Of a DNA stretch of 64,000 nt, positions 45,388 through 57,029 are shown piece by piece. A program made the position numbers and the translations under genes. The DNA lies in assembly GCF_050624435.1 (NCBI RefSeq), contig NC_134537.1, forward strand, positions 120,269,586-120,333,585. Direction: 5' to 3'. The notes beneath the pieces were generated by a model. That model had not been told where the DNA came from. It searched no databases and was given only the letters and a program-made list of their open reading frames with translations. The DNA is from Tenrec ecaudatus. Taxonomy: Eukaryota; Chordata; Mammalia; Afrosoricida; Tenrecidae. The stretch's first letter is position 1. Each line of letters begins with the position of its first letter.

Positions 45388-46082
45388 TTATTCTAAAAGG
45401 GGGAAATGTCACCAGGAAAGGACTAAATAAATTCTGAAACATTATATATGACTTACAAATAGATAGTGGTTGGCTAGATAGACTTTGGACAAGTTATCAG
45501 GAAAGCCTGGTTTCTGGAAAAGGGTGTCATGTGGTAAAAAAACAAAAAGAGGAAGATCTTCAATTGCAGGAATTGACATGGTGGTTGCAGCAATGTTCTC
45601 AAACATAGCAGCAATTGTGAAGATGGCCGGGATGGAGTGATACTTCATTTGGTGGCACATAGAGTTGCTATGAATTGGAACCCAATCATGGTACCTAAGA
45701 ACAACCTAACAAATTTATAGAAAATTTTCCTTTATAATATACTTTGCATGATAAAAACAACTTGCAGAAAAAAATTCAGGTATATATATTGAGAATTCTG
45801 AGCAAATTTATTTGGACCACCTCATTTAATCTTCAGAGGCTGGATTGTCTAATATATAAATGAAACTATCACAAATATGCCTTCTCAGTAAAATTTTGCC
45901 TCAAATGTACAGTAAAGCAACAACCATGACTGTTGTAGAATAAAATTCCTGCTTTTTATGTTTCAATTAGTTTTTAATCTTTGATGAATGTATGTAAGTT
46001 AACATGTATTATATGTGTTATAATAAAAAATAATTAATGTGCATGTTAACACACATTTGTGTATATGTGTGTATATATATGT
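45388..46082. other. Intergenic sequence, no recognised feature
   Basis: Apart from a possible eroded SINE end near 45600-45720, nothing recognised. Confidence 0.4.
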
Positions 46083-46099
46083 GTGTTTATAATATATAC

Positions 46100-46136
<37 letters not shown>
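46083..46136. repeat. (TA)n microsatellite
   Basis: Nearly pure TA run with a few interruptions. Confidence 0.95.
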
Positions 46137-46139
<3 letters not shown>

Positions 46140-46141
<2 letters not shown>

Positions 46142-46305
46142 CAGTTGGTGCAAAGACTTGAACACTGGTCAGCAGTTACAACTCATGAGGTATCCAGGGG
46201 CGGGGCAAAGATAAAGCAAGTCTGCTTCCATAAAGTTTTAGTCCCAGAAACCCATGGAGCAGTTCTAGGGTTGATATGAGTCTGAATCAATTCAACAGCA
46301 GTGAG
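46140..46305 (+). repeat. AfroSINE-like element, sense
   Basis: 'ttggtgcaaagacttgaaca', 'cccagaaacccatggagcag' and 'tgatatgagtctgaatcaat'. Confidence 0.8.
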
Positions 46306-46964
46306 TTTGTAAATATATATATTTACACATTTTTCAAATATATCAAAAGAAGTAGAAAAGGCAATAATGCTGCTAGTGCCAGATGGTTCCTGGCTGAAAG
46401 CAGAAAGAATTTCAGTACCGCTTCCCAAACAGTTCTTTGACTTATGGAAATATTTTTATACCAGGAATGTAAATTCGGTCTGCCTTAAAACCCCATTTCT
46501 AGTCCATATGATTGGCAAAATTACAACACTTTGACAATTTATACTTGGTGGAGCTGCGGGAACACAGGCATCTCCCTATCACTCGTTGGGCTACAGTGTT
46601 GTCTATCCCCAACCACACTCAGCTTCTTTGACATAGTTCTCAGGACGGTTATCATCATAAATGCCCCTAGTAGCCTTGGATAGCACTGCTCATACCCCGG
46701 ACAAAATTCAACCCCATTGCTGTCAGCTCAGTTCTTATACACAGCACCCCAAATAACAGAGCAGCGATTAAGAAGAGATTTCTTAACAGGACTTCAAACA
46801 CGTTTAGGCTGGTTCAGGCATGCCCAAGGCAGCAGCACCAGACATAGATGAATTTGTATAAGGTAGATGAATTAGCGAGAGAACCAGAACAGGAAGAATT
46901 ATGTATCCCAGCCCTATCTGAACCATAATTTCCCCGGTAAGACAGCCAAGACAATGACAACATT
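46306..46964. other. Intergenic sequence, no recognised feature
   Basis: Nothing recognised. Confidence 0.4.
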
Positions 46965-47145
46965 GCACATCTCACTGCTGTGGAGTTGATTCTAACCCAT
47001 AACAACTCATAATAAAGGATTTCCAAGGCTGAACATATGGATTTAAGCCTCATCTTTCTTCTGCAGAGTGGCTAGTGGGTTTGAACTGTTGACCTTGTAG
47101 TTAGCAGTCCAATGCTTACCTGGCAGGGCCACCAGGGCTCTCAAC
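46965..47145 (-). repeat. AfroSINE-like element, antisense
   Basis: 'gagttgattctaacccataac', 'aagcctcatctttcttctgc' and 'tgaactgttgaccttgtagt'. Confidence 0.85.
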
Positions 47146-48620
47146 AGTGGCTACCAGTTCAATGATAGTGTCCCACCATGCCTCTTTGAATGTATGCCAC
47201 TCTACAATTTCACCAGAATCACATCTCCATCCACCTTCTAAAAGGGCTCAGTATGCCTCTTCCAAGTTGCCCATTCCAGGGCTTCAACACATATTTTTTT
47301 CTCTCCTCTGGCTATGATTCCTTTTCACCCAAACTTTAAAAATTTGAATGTCTTTTGGGTTTGCTTTCTAGGTCATGGCTGAACTAGTTCCAGCTTATTC
47401 AAAGCCCTGTTTTCCAGTTATATGTACTACTAATCAACTTCACTCAACCTCTATTTCCTTAAGAAAATGTTGTGGTCATTTGATCTCCCACGTGAGATTC
47501 ACAAATTGCACAGCATAATGCTTGCAACAGAAAGGCTCCTCAAACAATGGTCATTGATTCAATATTTAATAATAATTATCATCTGCACTGAAACACATAC
47601 CTGGGACGCTGTATGCTAGAGCACTTGCCAAACTTCAGTCACTCTTCACCAACAGCGCCATAACTATGTTCTAGCTAGACTATTATTTATTCAGTATATT
47701 TACTTAAAATGACGCACTTCTTTAAATTAAAAACCTACTTTAGCATCATCTTAAATTAATATACACAAACCACTAGGGTTTTTTAATAATCTATTTTATG
47801 CAATAAATCATTATCTAATTAAAATGCTTTGGGTGATTACTTAAAATTTTCTCAAGGATGTACTATGCTCAATTCTTGAGTAATGTTCACACAGATAATC
47901 ACTTGGTGTTTATCACTTCCATTCTTTGCATGTCTCTCAATTGCGACTATTGGAGTTATTTATCTCTCTGTTTAACTTCATCATTAACTGAGAACTCAAA
48001 AGGCAAAGATCGTGACTGGAAGTGCTATTTCTGTTGATTACCAAGATACTTTCCCAAAACAACAGCTTTAAAAATGTTTTCTAAATGAATTTAACAATCT
48101 CTGAGTACCTATACTGATTAAGGAGTATGCTAGATGGCAGAATTCTAGAGGTAATGGGACCCAAGTTCCAAATCAAGAAGATAGCAAACTACAGTAAAAA
48201 TATCATTAGGGTAGAGTGTAAAATTAGTGTAATTTTCATGGGTGTGAATAATGCCAAAGATAAATAATATTGAGCTGAAAATGAAATGCAAGTTCTACTT
48301 TGGAATGCTGTGATTCATTAGTGTATCTGTTCGCATGTGTAGTTTATAGATAAACTTGGTGCAAACTCAAAAGTGCAAAAAGTGCTACAATGTAAATTAA
48401 GTATCCTCAAAATCTGTTTCAATTCACCCAGTGCCTCCATCCAGAAACAATTCATATTACCTGACCTTCCGTACTCACCACTCGTCTGCAGCTAGCTACA
48501 CTAAGGGGCCAGGGGATTGCAGTTGTGCCACTATGCCATCGAGGTCACCCATGTGGGTAGGTTTCAGTGGAGCTTATAGACTAAGAAAAAGGAAAATAGC
48601 TCTGATTGAATGTATGCATT
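47146..48620. other. Intergenic sequence, no recognised feature
   Basis: AT-rich, with no gene or repeat that I can name with confidence. Confidence 0.4.
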
Positions 48621-48624
48621 GGAT

Positions 48625-48725
48625 ATCTTATGATCATGAGGATATAAAAGACTGAATAGTGTTTCATTCTGTTGCACACAGAGTTTCTGCGAGCACGAAT
48701 CAAATCTGTAACATCTAACAAAGAC
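48625..48725 (+). repeat. RTE/AfroSINE 3' tail, sense
   Basis: 'gatcatgaggatataaaaga', 'tgtttcattctgttgcacac' and '...catctaacaaagacaacc' match the end of the RTE family seen at 56.9 kb. Confidence 0.6.
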
Positions 48726-49319
48726 AACCCCAATCTACACATATGGATATAATATTCAATTTAAGGAGATAATAGGAAAAGACATTTTAAGAAGAGATGC
48801 AAAATATGAAACCAGTGATATAGGAAAACAGAGAAATCTGAACTGATTGTAGGGTAAAAGATAAGGTAACAATATAAAAAAGAAATAGGAAAAATTAGTT
48901 AGTAATATATAGTGGTCCTGATAACTCACAGAAATGAAATGTAATTAATGTAATTAATGCAATGTAATGCAATACAAAGTAATAAATGTAATTAATGAAC
49001 TGCATTTGCTTCATTTATAGTTAAAGAAACATTGACATTATAGTTATGATGTGATATTATTTTTCAACCATAAGATGTAATGACCTCCAATTTTGGTAAT
49101 TGTGTTGACTAATGTGAAAAAATATGATGTCCTCATAACTTCTTGATGGAAGCATAAATTGATGTGATGTCTATGAAAGGAAAATTTCCAATATCATTAA
49201 AATTTTAAAATGTTAATTTTTTCATCCAGCAATTCCAGAATATTATTCTCTATTATGCTTACAAATGTGCATTAAGTCATCAAATACTTATTGAGTACCC
49301 ACTGCTCTGTCTCATGGTC
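48726..49319. other. Intergenic sequence with short TGTAATTAA repeats
   Basis: A 48938-49000 stretch repeats 'tgtaattaatg' several times imperfectly. Otherwise only AT-rich sequence, perhaps old L1. Confidence 0.5.
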
Positions 49320-49720
49320 TCTTTGCCTTGGCCTCGTATTTTAATAAGAAATTTTGTTAAGAAATTTGGAATTTATACTCATAAAGACATTGGTCTGTAA
49401 TTTCCTTTTCCTGTCATATCTTTATCTCTCTTAGATATCATTCAATGAGTTCAATAATGATCCCTGATGTAGTATTTGGAAAAGCGTGAAAGCAATTGGT
49501 TCTTTTAAAAATATATATATATATGGTAGAATCCACCAGTAAAGTCACCTGGTCCTAGACTTTTCTTGGTTGGGATATTTTTATTTACCAATTTTATCTC
49601 CTTACTCTTTAAGTATATTAAGATTTTCTATTTCTTCTTGAGTCAGCTCAGGTCATTTACGTGTGAGATGTAGCCAATTAATATGATCCTTCTAACTATA
49701 ACTCCTTGTGTGGTGTATTC
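49320..49720 (-). mobile_element. L1 ORF2 fragment, antisense
   Basis: 'ccagtaaagtcacctggtcc' and 'ttctatttcttcttgagtca' are characteristic of reversed mammalian L1 ORF2. Many stops. Confidence 0.75.
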
Positions 49721-49921
49721 CCTACTTTGCTAATGGCTAGGATCAAGGTGGGATTATGTCTGGACCTTGGCAGGGGATGGGAATCAAGTCACACCCTTTA
49801 TTCTCATGAGAGGTATGATCAGTTGAAAGACAAAAACCACACCTCTATCAAAATCATTCCCGAGAGAAAGCCCAGGGCCCTCCGAAGGGGAGCACATCTG
49901 AGGTCTTTGTGTGAAGTGGAT

Positions 49922-49985
49922 GAGGCCAAGGCAGAGGCCAAAGCCAGAGGCCAAGGTCAGAGGCCAAGACCAGAGGCCACGGCGA
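49922..49985 (+). repeat. 12-13-bp minisatellite (GAGGCC units)
   Basis: GAGGCC starts at 49922, 49934, 49947, 49960 and 49973, giving five units. It lies in a GC-richer stretch (49740-50360) that may be an LTR of unknown family. Confidence 0.85.
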
Positions 49986-50644
49986 GGAGACCAGGAGATA
50001 GAGCAGAGGGGCAGTGCTGACACGACGACACCACGGGCAGTGTAGCAGATGGGCTTCCCAGGGCAAGGAGGCAGAAGCCAAAGGACCACGTGGCTGAGTT
50101 TGAAGACCAGAGAGCAGCTTGGCGGCTGGAGGAGAAGAGGTGTTGATGCAGACCAATAACTGTAGCCTCACTGTTTAGAGATCCTTCCTCATGACGACCT
50201 GTAAACCTGCCTCCCACCCCCCCTTGGTTGTGAGTATTGTCTGAGTGCTCTGGGTGGCCATGACAATGCATTGTGGAATCCAGCATCGAAGCAGAGCGCT
50301 GTGGGAGGAAGGCAAATAACAGTGAAGAATGGAGGCCTGTCTGACATCTGATTCATGGCAACAGGGAAGGCAGAGGAAGTCAGACATGGCCTGATCTGCC
50401 GTTTTTTGCTTTTTTTCTTGAAATTTTCTCATTTCATCGATATTATCTAACTTTTTGGAGTTATTCACATATAAGGTACCTGTGCAATCACTACGGTTAG
50501 AGTTGCAGAAACATGTACCATTTGGGGTACAAGCTGAAAGAAGCTATGAAGGGAGAAAAGGTAATAAATGAATTAAGGAGAAAAATCACAGGCTGAGAGA
50601 AAGAAATACCAAGCAGGTGAATTTCATAAAAGAAGAATGTATCT

Positions 50645-52272
50645 CACCTCACTGAGGTAAAACACTAAGGGTATGCAACAGATCAGCAAGGAGAACAGAA
50701 CAACAAAGTCCCCAGGGAATACCAAAAATAGACTTTGGGGTCAGGCTGTGGCACCCTATCAGACTCAACCAGAAAACACTCCTCAAGGTCAACAAAGAGA
50801 CCTTGAACTACATACAGGCATTTTTTGTTTGTGTTGATGGTTTTTTGTTGCTGTTGTTTTGTTTACTTTTGTTGGTTTATTTTTCTCTGCCTTGTTTTTA
50901 TGCATACTATTATCTCTGCAGGGTTATCTAGATAAGATGGGTGGGATAAACAATCTGGACGAGAAAACAATAGGACTGACGATTCTGGGAGTACATGGGA
51001 GAGGGGGAGGCAGGGGAAATGAAGTGGGTATTTACAAACCCAGGGACAAAGAAACAACAAGTGATCCAAAATCAATGGCGAGGAGGGTGTAGAATAGGGC
51101 TTGATCAAGGGCAATGTAACCCAGAGGAATTACTGAAACCCAAATGAAGGCTGAGCATGATAGTGGGATGAAAGGAAAGAAAAAGGAAATAGAGGAAAGA
51201 ACTAGGAGGCTAAGGGTACTTATAGAGGTCTAAATACAGGCATGTACATATGTAAATATATTTATATATGATGATGGGGAAATAAATCTATGTGCATATA
51301 TTTATAGGTTTAGTATTAAGGTAGCAGAAAGACATTGGGTGTCTACTCAAGTAACCCCTCAATGTAAGAGCACTTTGTTCTATTAACCTGGCATTCCGTG
51401 ATGCTCACCTTCCCAACACAATCGCTGAAGACAAAGCAGGTGCATAAGCAAATGTGGTGAAGAAAGCTGATAGTGTCTGACAATCAAAAGATATAGCATC
51501 TGGGGTCTTAAAGGCTTGAAGAGAAACAAGCGGTCATCTAGCTCAGAGCAACAAAGCCCACATGGAAGAAGCACACCAGCCTGTGTGGCCACGAGGTGTC
51601 GACAGGATCAAGTATCAGACATCAAAGAACAAAAATTCATATCACTATGAATGAGGGGGAGTGCAGAGTGGAGACCCAAAGCCCATCTGTGGCCAACTGG
51701 ACATCCCCTTACAGTAGGGTCGTGGGGAGGAGATGAGCCAGTCAGCGTGCAGGGTAGCTATGATGACAACTTTCCTCTACTTCTTAAATGCTTTATCCCT
51801 CCACTATCATGATCCCAATTCTACCCTACAAATCTGGCTAGACCAGAGGATGTACACTGGTGCAGATAAGAACTGGAAACACAGGGAATCCAGGACAGAT
51901 AAGCCCCTGGGGACCAATAATGAGATTAGCAATACTAGGGGAGTAAGGGGAAGGTGGAGGAGAAAAGGGGAACTGATCACAGTGATCTACATAAAAGCTC
52001 CTCCCTGGGGGACAGACAACAGAAAAGTGGGAGAAGGGAGACATCTGATAGTGTAAGACATGAAAAAATAAAAATAATTGATAAATTATCAATGGTTTGT
52101 GAGGGAGGGAGAGTGGGGGAGGGAAAGGGGAAATGAGGAGGGCTCATGTGGAAAGAAAATGTTTTGAGAATGAGGATGGCAACAAATGTACAAATGTGCC
52201 TGAACAATGGATGTATGGATGGATTGTGATGAGTTATATGTGCCCCCAATAAAATGGTTTTTTTAAAAGAAG
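50645..52272 (+). mobile_element. 5'-truncated L1-type element, sense, 1.6 kb
   Basis: Colinear with 55.18-56.82 kb: 'aaacactaagggtatgcaac', a T-rich middle, 'aaatctatgtgcatatattt', one internal ~250-bp unit, a G-rich tract and AATAAA. Flanks 'aaaagaagaatgta' (before) and 'aaaagaagaagagtgta' (after) look like an imperfect target duplication. Confidence 0.85.
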
Positions 52273-52275
52273 AAG

Positions 52276-53359
52276 AGTGTAGCTAATGGGGTCATATTGA
52301 GTAGCAGGAAGAAAGGATCCAAAGCAGGAAAGTTGGGTGTGGGTTGTGACCAATAAGATACTCGCATTCAAGAGGAGAGCTCCGAAAGCATTCTGCAGCT
52401 GGAAAGCATTTTGTTAGGAGTTAGACAGTGAAATGCAAGGGAAGAAACATGTAAGTAATCTAGAAACAGATTATTATGAGTTCAAAATAGGAATAACCTA
52501 GGTATATTTATTAGACACATTTCGTGCAGTTCATTTTAAAATACTCTAACAGGAATGTGCTTTGTGGAGTCTCTGGAGACTTGCAACTCATAAAACAAAG
52601 TTCCCTACATACTGTATACTAACAACAATTATATTAATGTGATTTGCTTCCTCATTCAATTAATTGAATTGAATTCCTATGTTTTTAATTGAGCTATCTA
52701 ATTGCTCCATTATCATTTCTATGTATCCCCAAAAAAGACTAGTTCCTTAAGATAGAGTACAATGAAACACTCCACAGAGGTAAACAAAGTAAATGCATAT
52801 TATTATCATCCTGATTTAAGAAGAAATTTGCTTCTCTGTTGAAATTGGATTAGAAGGAGGATGAACTGTATCAAATTGAACCATAGAAAATTGACATGAA
52901 TATTTAAGAATGGAATGCCTGTTAGGTGACTTATCAATAGCCAAAGGCATCTGACTGGAAAAGATAAACAGTACAAATTCCTTGGGGGAGTGCCATGGGG
53001 GCTCCGATTTTTTTTTTTTTTTGGTGGTTGGTTGGTGGGGGTGGAGGGAGCTAGGTGGTTGTTAGAACAGTTTGAGGGAATGAGTGCCTATGAACCTGTG
53101 CTAATATAATCTAGAAGGAGGGTGTCCTTTTGTCTATTGCCAACTCTAAGATTTGTATTCAAGAATAAGGGAGGTGGCTATTTAGATGTCTCTGAAGATG
53201 ACCAGAGATGATCTCATTTTCAGAGACTTGAAACTACACACTCAAACCAACCTTTCAATGTGGATGGAGATGTAGCTGGATATATGTGAAGAGGCCAAAA
53301 GCGTATTCCCTTTCCTTTGCTCTAGGTGAGTGCTCTGCTTGTTGTGCGAGAAAGAGTTG
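52276..53359. other. Intergenic sequence, no recognised feature
   Basis: AT-rich with a poly-T/G-rich run at 53008-53050. Nothing recognised. Confidence 0.4.
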
Positions 53360-54283
53360 TTGTTAGGTGTGCTCCAGTAGGTTCTGACTCAGAACGGCCC
53401 ACACAACATCACACACTGCCCGGCCCTCTATCATCCTGGATGCTAGTTCTTTGGCAGAGTCATTTCTTGCAGCCATTGTATCAGTCCATTTCATAGACAC
53501 TCTTTCTCTTTTTTTATAGTTCCTCTAATTAAACAACCATAATGTTCTTTTCCAGTAACTGGTTCCTATAGATAACATGATACATAGAAATCAAATGGAC
53601 TATATCTTTGGGAAAGGACCATGGAGAAACTCAATATCAGCAACTAAAATTGGATCAAGGACTGACTGTGAAACAGTCCATCAATTGCTCTTATATAAGT
53701 TCAGGTTGATGTTGAAGAATATGAAAACAAGTCCACGAGAGCCTAATACAACCTTAACCATATCCCATCCAAAATTCTGAGAATATGTCAAGAAAAAATT
53801 TGATGTATAAAACACTGATGACAGAAAACCTAACATCAAGAACATCACACACGAAGAAAGCAAACGAGAGGAAAGAAAGAACAGAGTAGAATGGATGTCA
53901 GAAGAAATTCTGAAACTTGTTCTTAATCATAGAGTAGCTGAGGCACGTGGAAGAATTGAAGTCAAAGATCTTAGCAAACAATGTAAAAAGGCAGCTTGAT
54001 GAGACAGTAAAATATTGTAATGAAATGTTCAAAGAACATGCTCAGTATGTAAGCTAAAAAAAAAAACTCAAAAGAAACTCCAAGCCTCAAGTTACATAAG
54101 AAGATTTAATTTTAAAATCTATGCCTTTGAACTATAGTGCTGGCGAAGAATAATGGAAGTGTCAAGGACTGCCAAAAGAACAAACCAATCTGTCTTGGGA
54201 GAAGTACAGTGAGAAGGCACGGTTGACCAGAATGCTCCTCAGAGGTAAGTGTCTCCTATACTTTGGGCTTCTTGTCAGGAAAG
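53360..54283. mobile_element. BovB/RTE LINE with 5' inversion
   Basis: 53360-53575 is RTE 3' tail in antisense ('gttgttgttaggtgtgctcc' to 'ctatagataacatgatac'). 53577-54283 is RTE coding sequence in sense: endonuclease end with DYIFGKG and ISATKIGSRTDCE, then a jump to the RT C-terminal 'ctttgaactatagtgctggc'. It finishes at 'cttcttgtcagg', just where the inverted 3' part begins. All frames are broken. Confidence 0.75.
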
Positions 54284-54420
54284 GCAATGGCAACTCACAG
54301 AGACCCTACAGAGCAGAGTAGAACTTCCCCCTTTAAATTTCTGAGACTGTAACTCTTCACAGGATTGGAAAGCTCTGGTTAGCAGCCTAGCGCGAAACCA
54401 CTATGCCACCAGGGCTCCTT
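54284..54420 (-). repeat. AfroSINE-like element, antisense
   Basis: 'caatggcaactcacagagac', 'cagagcagagtagaacttcc' and 'cactatgccaccagggctcc'. Confidence 0.88.
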
Positions 54421-56818
54421 GAAATGACACAGTGCCATCGCTGCATGGGAAGAACTAGAGGAAATCATGCTAAGCAAAGTAAGTCAAGCACGAAAGGACA
54501 AGTACAACATGAGTCCGCTGAGGTAAGTGTTTAAAAAAATGCAAAAGGGGCATAGGGAAAAAGCTACTATATACAAACATTCCTGGGGTGAAGACCAGGT
54601 AATATGATAGGGACCAGATCAAATACACGGATACACATGGTGGACAACTAAAAAGGAGGTGGGGAAAGGAAAAAAAAAAGAAAAGAAATGGGTAGCAGGG
54701 GCACAGGGCACTTTACCCACCCAAGGGGAGGGTATTGTTTATTTCTCCACAGGGAAAGAGAGACCAGACTTCAACCCAGATTTCAACCCAGTGCTCCAAG
54801 ATGTAACTGCAACATGCCGGCGTGGAGTAGGGAACTAGTGGAGAGGTCTGGGGGGCCCAGCCCCAATCCAAACTACTAAGTGGATACCTGCCCCTCCCCC
54901 CAGAAGAATTTGTTTCAAAAGACAGCATTGAATTTGCAGCTCTGAGAGAGGGACATATCTGATTGGAGCACATGGATGCAGATGGAGGGGAAAGAGGAGA
55001 GAGTGGAGCACATCCTGGCCCACCAGGCCTAGAGGACGATCACCCCAATTAGAGCAGTCAGTGCACAGAGAGGACCACGTGGCCAGGACCACTGAGACAT
55101 GACGCCCCTCACTGACCCATATCTCTACGGAGGACAACACCGGAGACACAGTGTAGGAATTGCACCCGATCTGATCCCGCCACACTGAAGCAAAACACTA
55201 AGGGGTGCAACAGAACAGCAAGGGAATGGAGTGGCAAAATCCACAGTGAATGCTGAAGGTGGACTTTGGGGCCAGGGCATGGTGTCCCAACAGACTGGAC
55301 TGGAAAACACTCCTAAAGGCAACAAACAATCCTTAAACTAACTACAAGCTTTTCTTTCTTATTGTGTTTTATTTTGTCATTGGTTTGTTTTTTAGTTGTA
55401 TATTGTTGCTTGGTTTTAGTCTGCCTTGTTTTTGTGCATGTCATTATCTCTGCAGGTCTGTCTAAGTAAGATAGGCTGGATGAACAATCTAGAGGAGAAA
55501 ACAACAGGACTGACAGTTCCAGGGGGACATGGGAGATGGGGAGGTGGGGGGAAAGGAAGTGGTGTTAACAAACCCAGGGGCAAGGGAACAACAAGTGATC
55601 GAAATTGGTGGTGAGGAGAGTGTGGGAGGCCTGGTAGTGCATGATCAAGGGTAATGCAACAAAGAAGAATTGCTGAAACCCTGGTGAGGACTGAGCATGA
55701 TAGTGGGACAGGAAGAAAGTCAAAGGAAATAGAGGAAAGAGCTGGGAGGCAAAGGGTATTTCTAGAGGTCTAGACAAAGATATATATATATATATATGCA
55801 AATATATTCATATATGAGGATGGGGAAATAAATCTATGTGCATATATTTATAGGTTTAGTATTAAGGTAGCAGAAGGACATTGTGCCTCTACTCAAGTAC
55901 TCCCTCAATGCAAGAATACATCCTTCTATTAAATTGGAATTCTATGATGCTCACCTTCCTGACACAACCACTGAAGACAAAGTGGGTGAATAAGCAAATG
56001 TAGTGAAGAAAGCTGATGGTGCCTGGCTATCAAAAGATATAGTGTCTGGGGTCTTAAAGGCTTGAAGGTAAACAAGCAGCCATCTAGCTCAGAAGCAACA
56101 ATGCCCACATAGAAGAAGCACATCAGCCTGCGTGATCACGAGATGTTGAAGGGATCAGTATCAGGCATCATCAGAACAAAAAATCTTACCATAGTGAATG
56201 AGGGGGGCAGTGTAGAGTGGAGACCCAAAGCCCATTTGTACGCCACTGGAGATCCCTTGCAGAGCGGTCTTGGGGAGGAGACAAGCCAGACAGGGTGTGA
56301 TGTAGCAACCATGAAAAATACAACTTTCCTCTAGTTCCTAAATGCTCCCTCCTCCCCCCACTACAATGATCCCATGTCTGACTAGCCCAGAGGATGTACA
56401 CTGGTACAGATAAGAACTAGAAACATAGGAAATCCAGGGCAGATGATCCCTTCGGACCAGGGGTGTGAGGGGCGATACTGGGAGGGTAGAGGATGAGTGA
56501 GTTGGAAAGAGGGACCCAATTACAAGGATCTACATGTGACCTCCTCTCTGGGATGGACAACAAAAAAGTCGGTGAAGGGAGACTTTGGACAGGGCAAGAT
56601 ATGACAAAATAATAATTTATAAATTATCAAGGGTTCATGAGGGAGTGGTGAGCAGGAAGGGAGGGGAAAAATGAGGACCTGATACCAGGGGCTTAAGTGG
56701 AGAGCAAATGTTTTGAGAATGATGAGGGCAATGAATGTACAAATGTGCTTTACACAATTGATGTATGTATGGATTGTGATAAGAGTTGTATGAGCCCCTA
56801 ATAAAATAATTTTTAAAA
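54421..56818 (+). mobile_element. Longest L1-type copy, sense: 2.4 kb, nearly all 3' UTR
   Basis: The left end carries a conserved L1 signature: 'aggaaatcatgctaagcaaa' then 'gtaagtcaagcacgaaagg', as found at the ORF2/3'-UTR region of mammalian L1. This ties the whole repeat family to L1. The rest is a long non-coding 3' UTR with CT/AG-rich, T-rich, AT-microsatellite, single internal unit and G-rich segments, ending in AATAAAATAA and A-rich sequence. Confidence 0.82.
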
Positions 56819-56869
56819 AAAGAAAGAAAGCTAACTTCTATAGAAAAAAAAAACCGAAAAAGATGACCC

Positions 56870-57005
56870 AGTGCCTGCAATGATGAGTTCAAACATAAGA
56901 ACGATCGTGAGGATGTTTCAGGTCCAGGCAGTCTTTTATGCTGCTGCACACAGGGTGACTGTGAGTAGATACTAACTGACTTCACCTAACAGCAACAACA
57001 AACAG
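56870..57005 (+). repeat. RTE 3' tail, sense
   Basis: 'gaacgatcgtgaggatgttt', 'cttttatgctgctgcacaca' and 'ttcacctaacagcaacaac' form the RTE end shared with AfroSINE. Confidence 0.75.
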
Positions 57006-57029
57006 ATAACATGTTAAAAATATGTGAGC

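Noticed and set aside
49706..50468. Overlapping open frames of about 100 codons on both strands
   Set aside because: Caused by a GC-rich, stop-poor repetitive block with a minisatellite; no domain.
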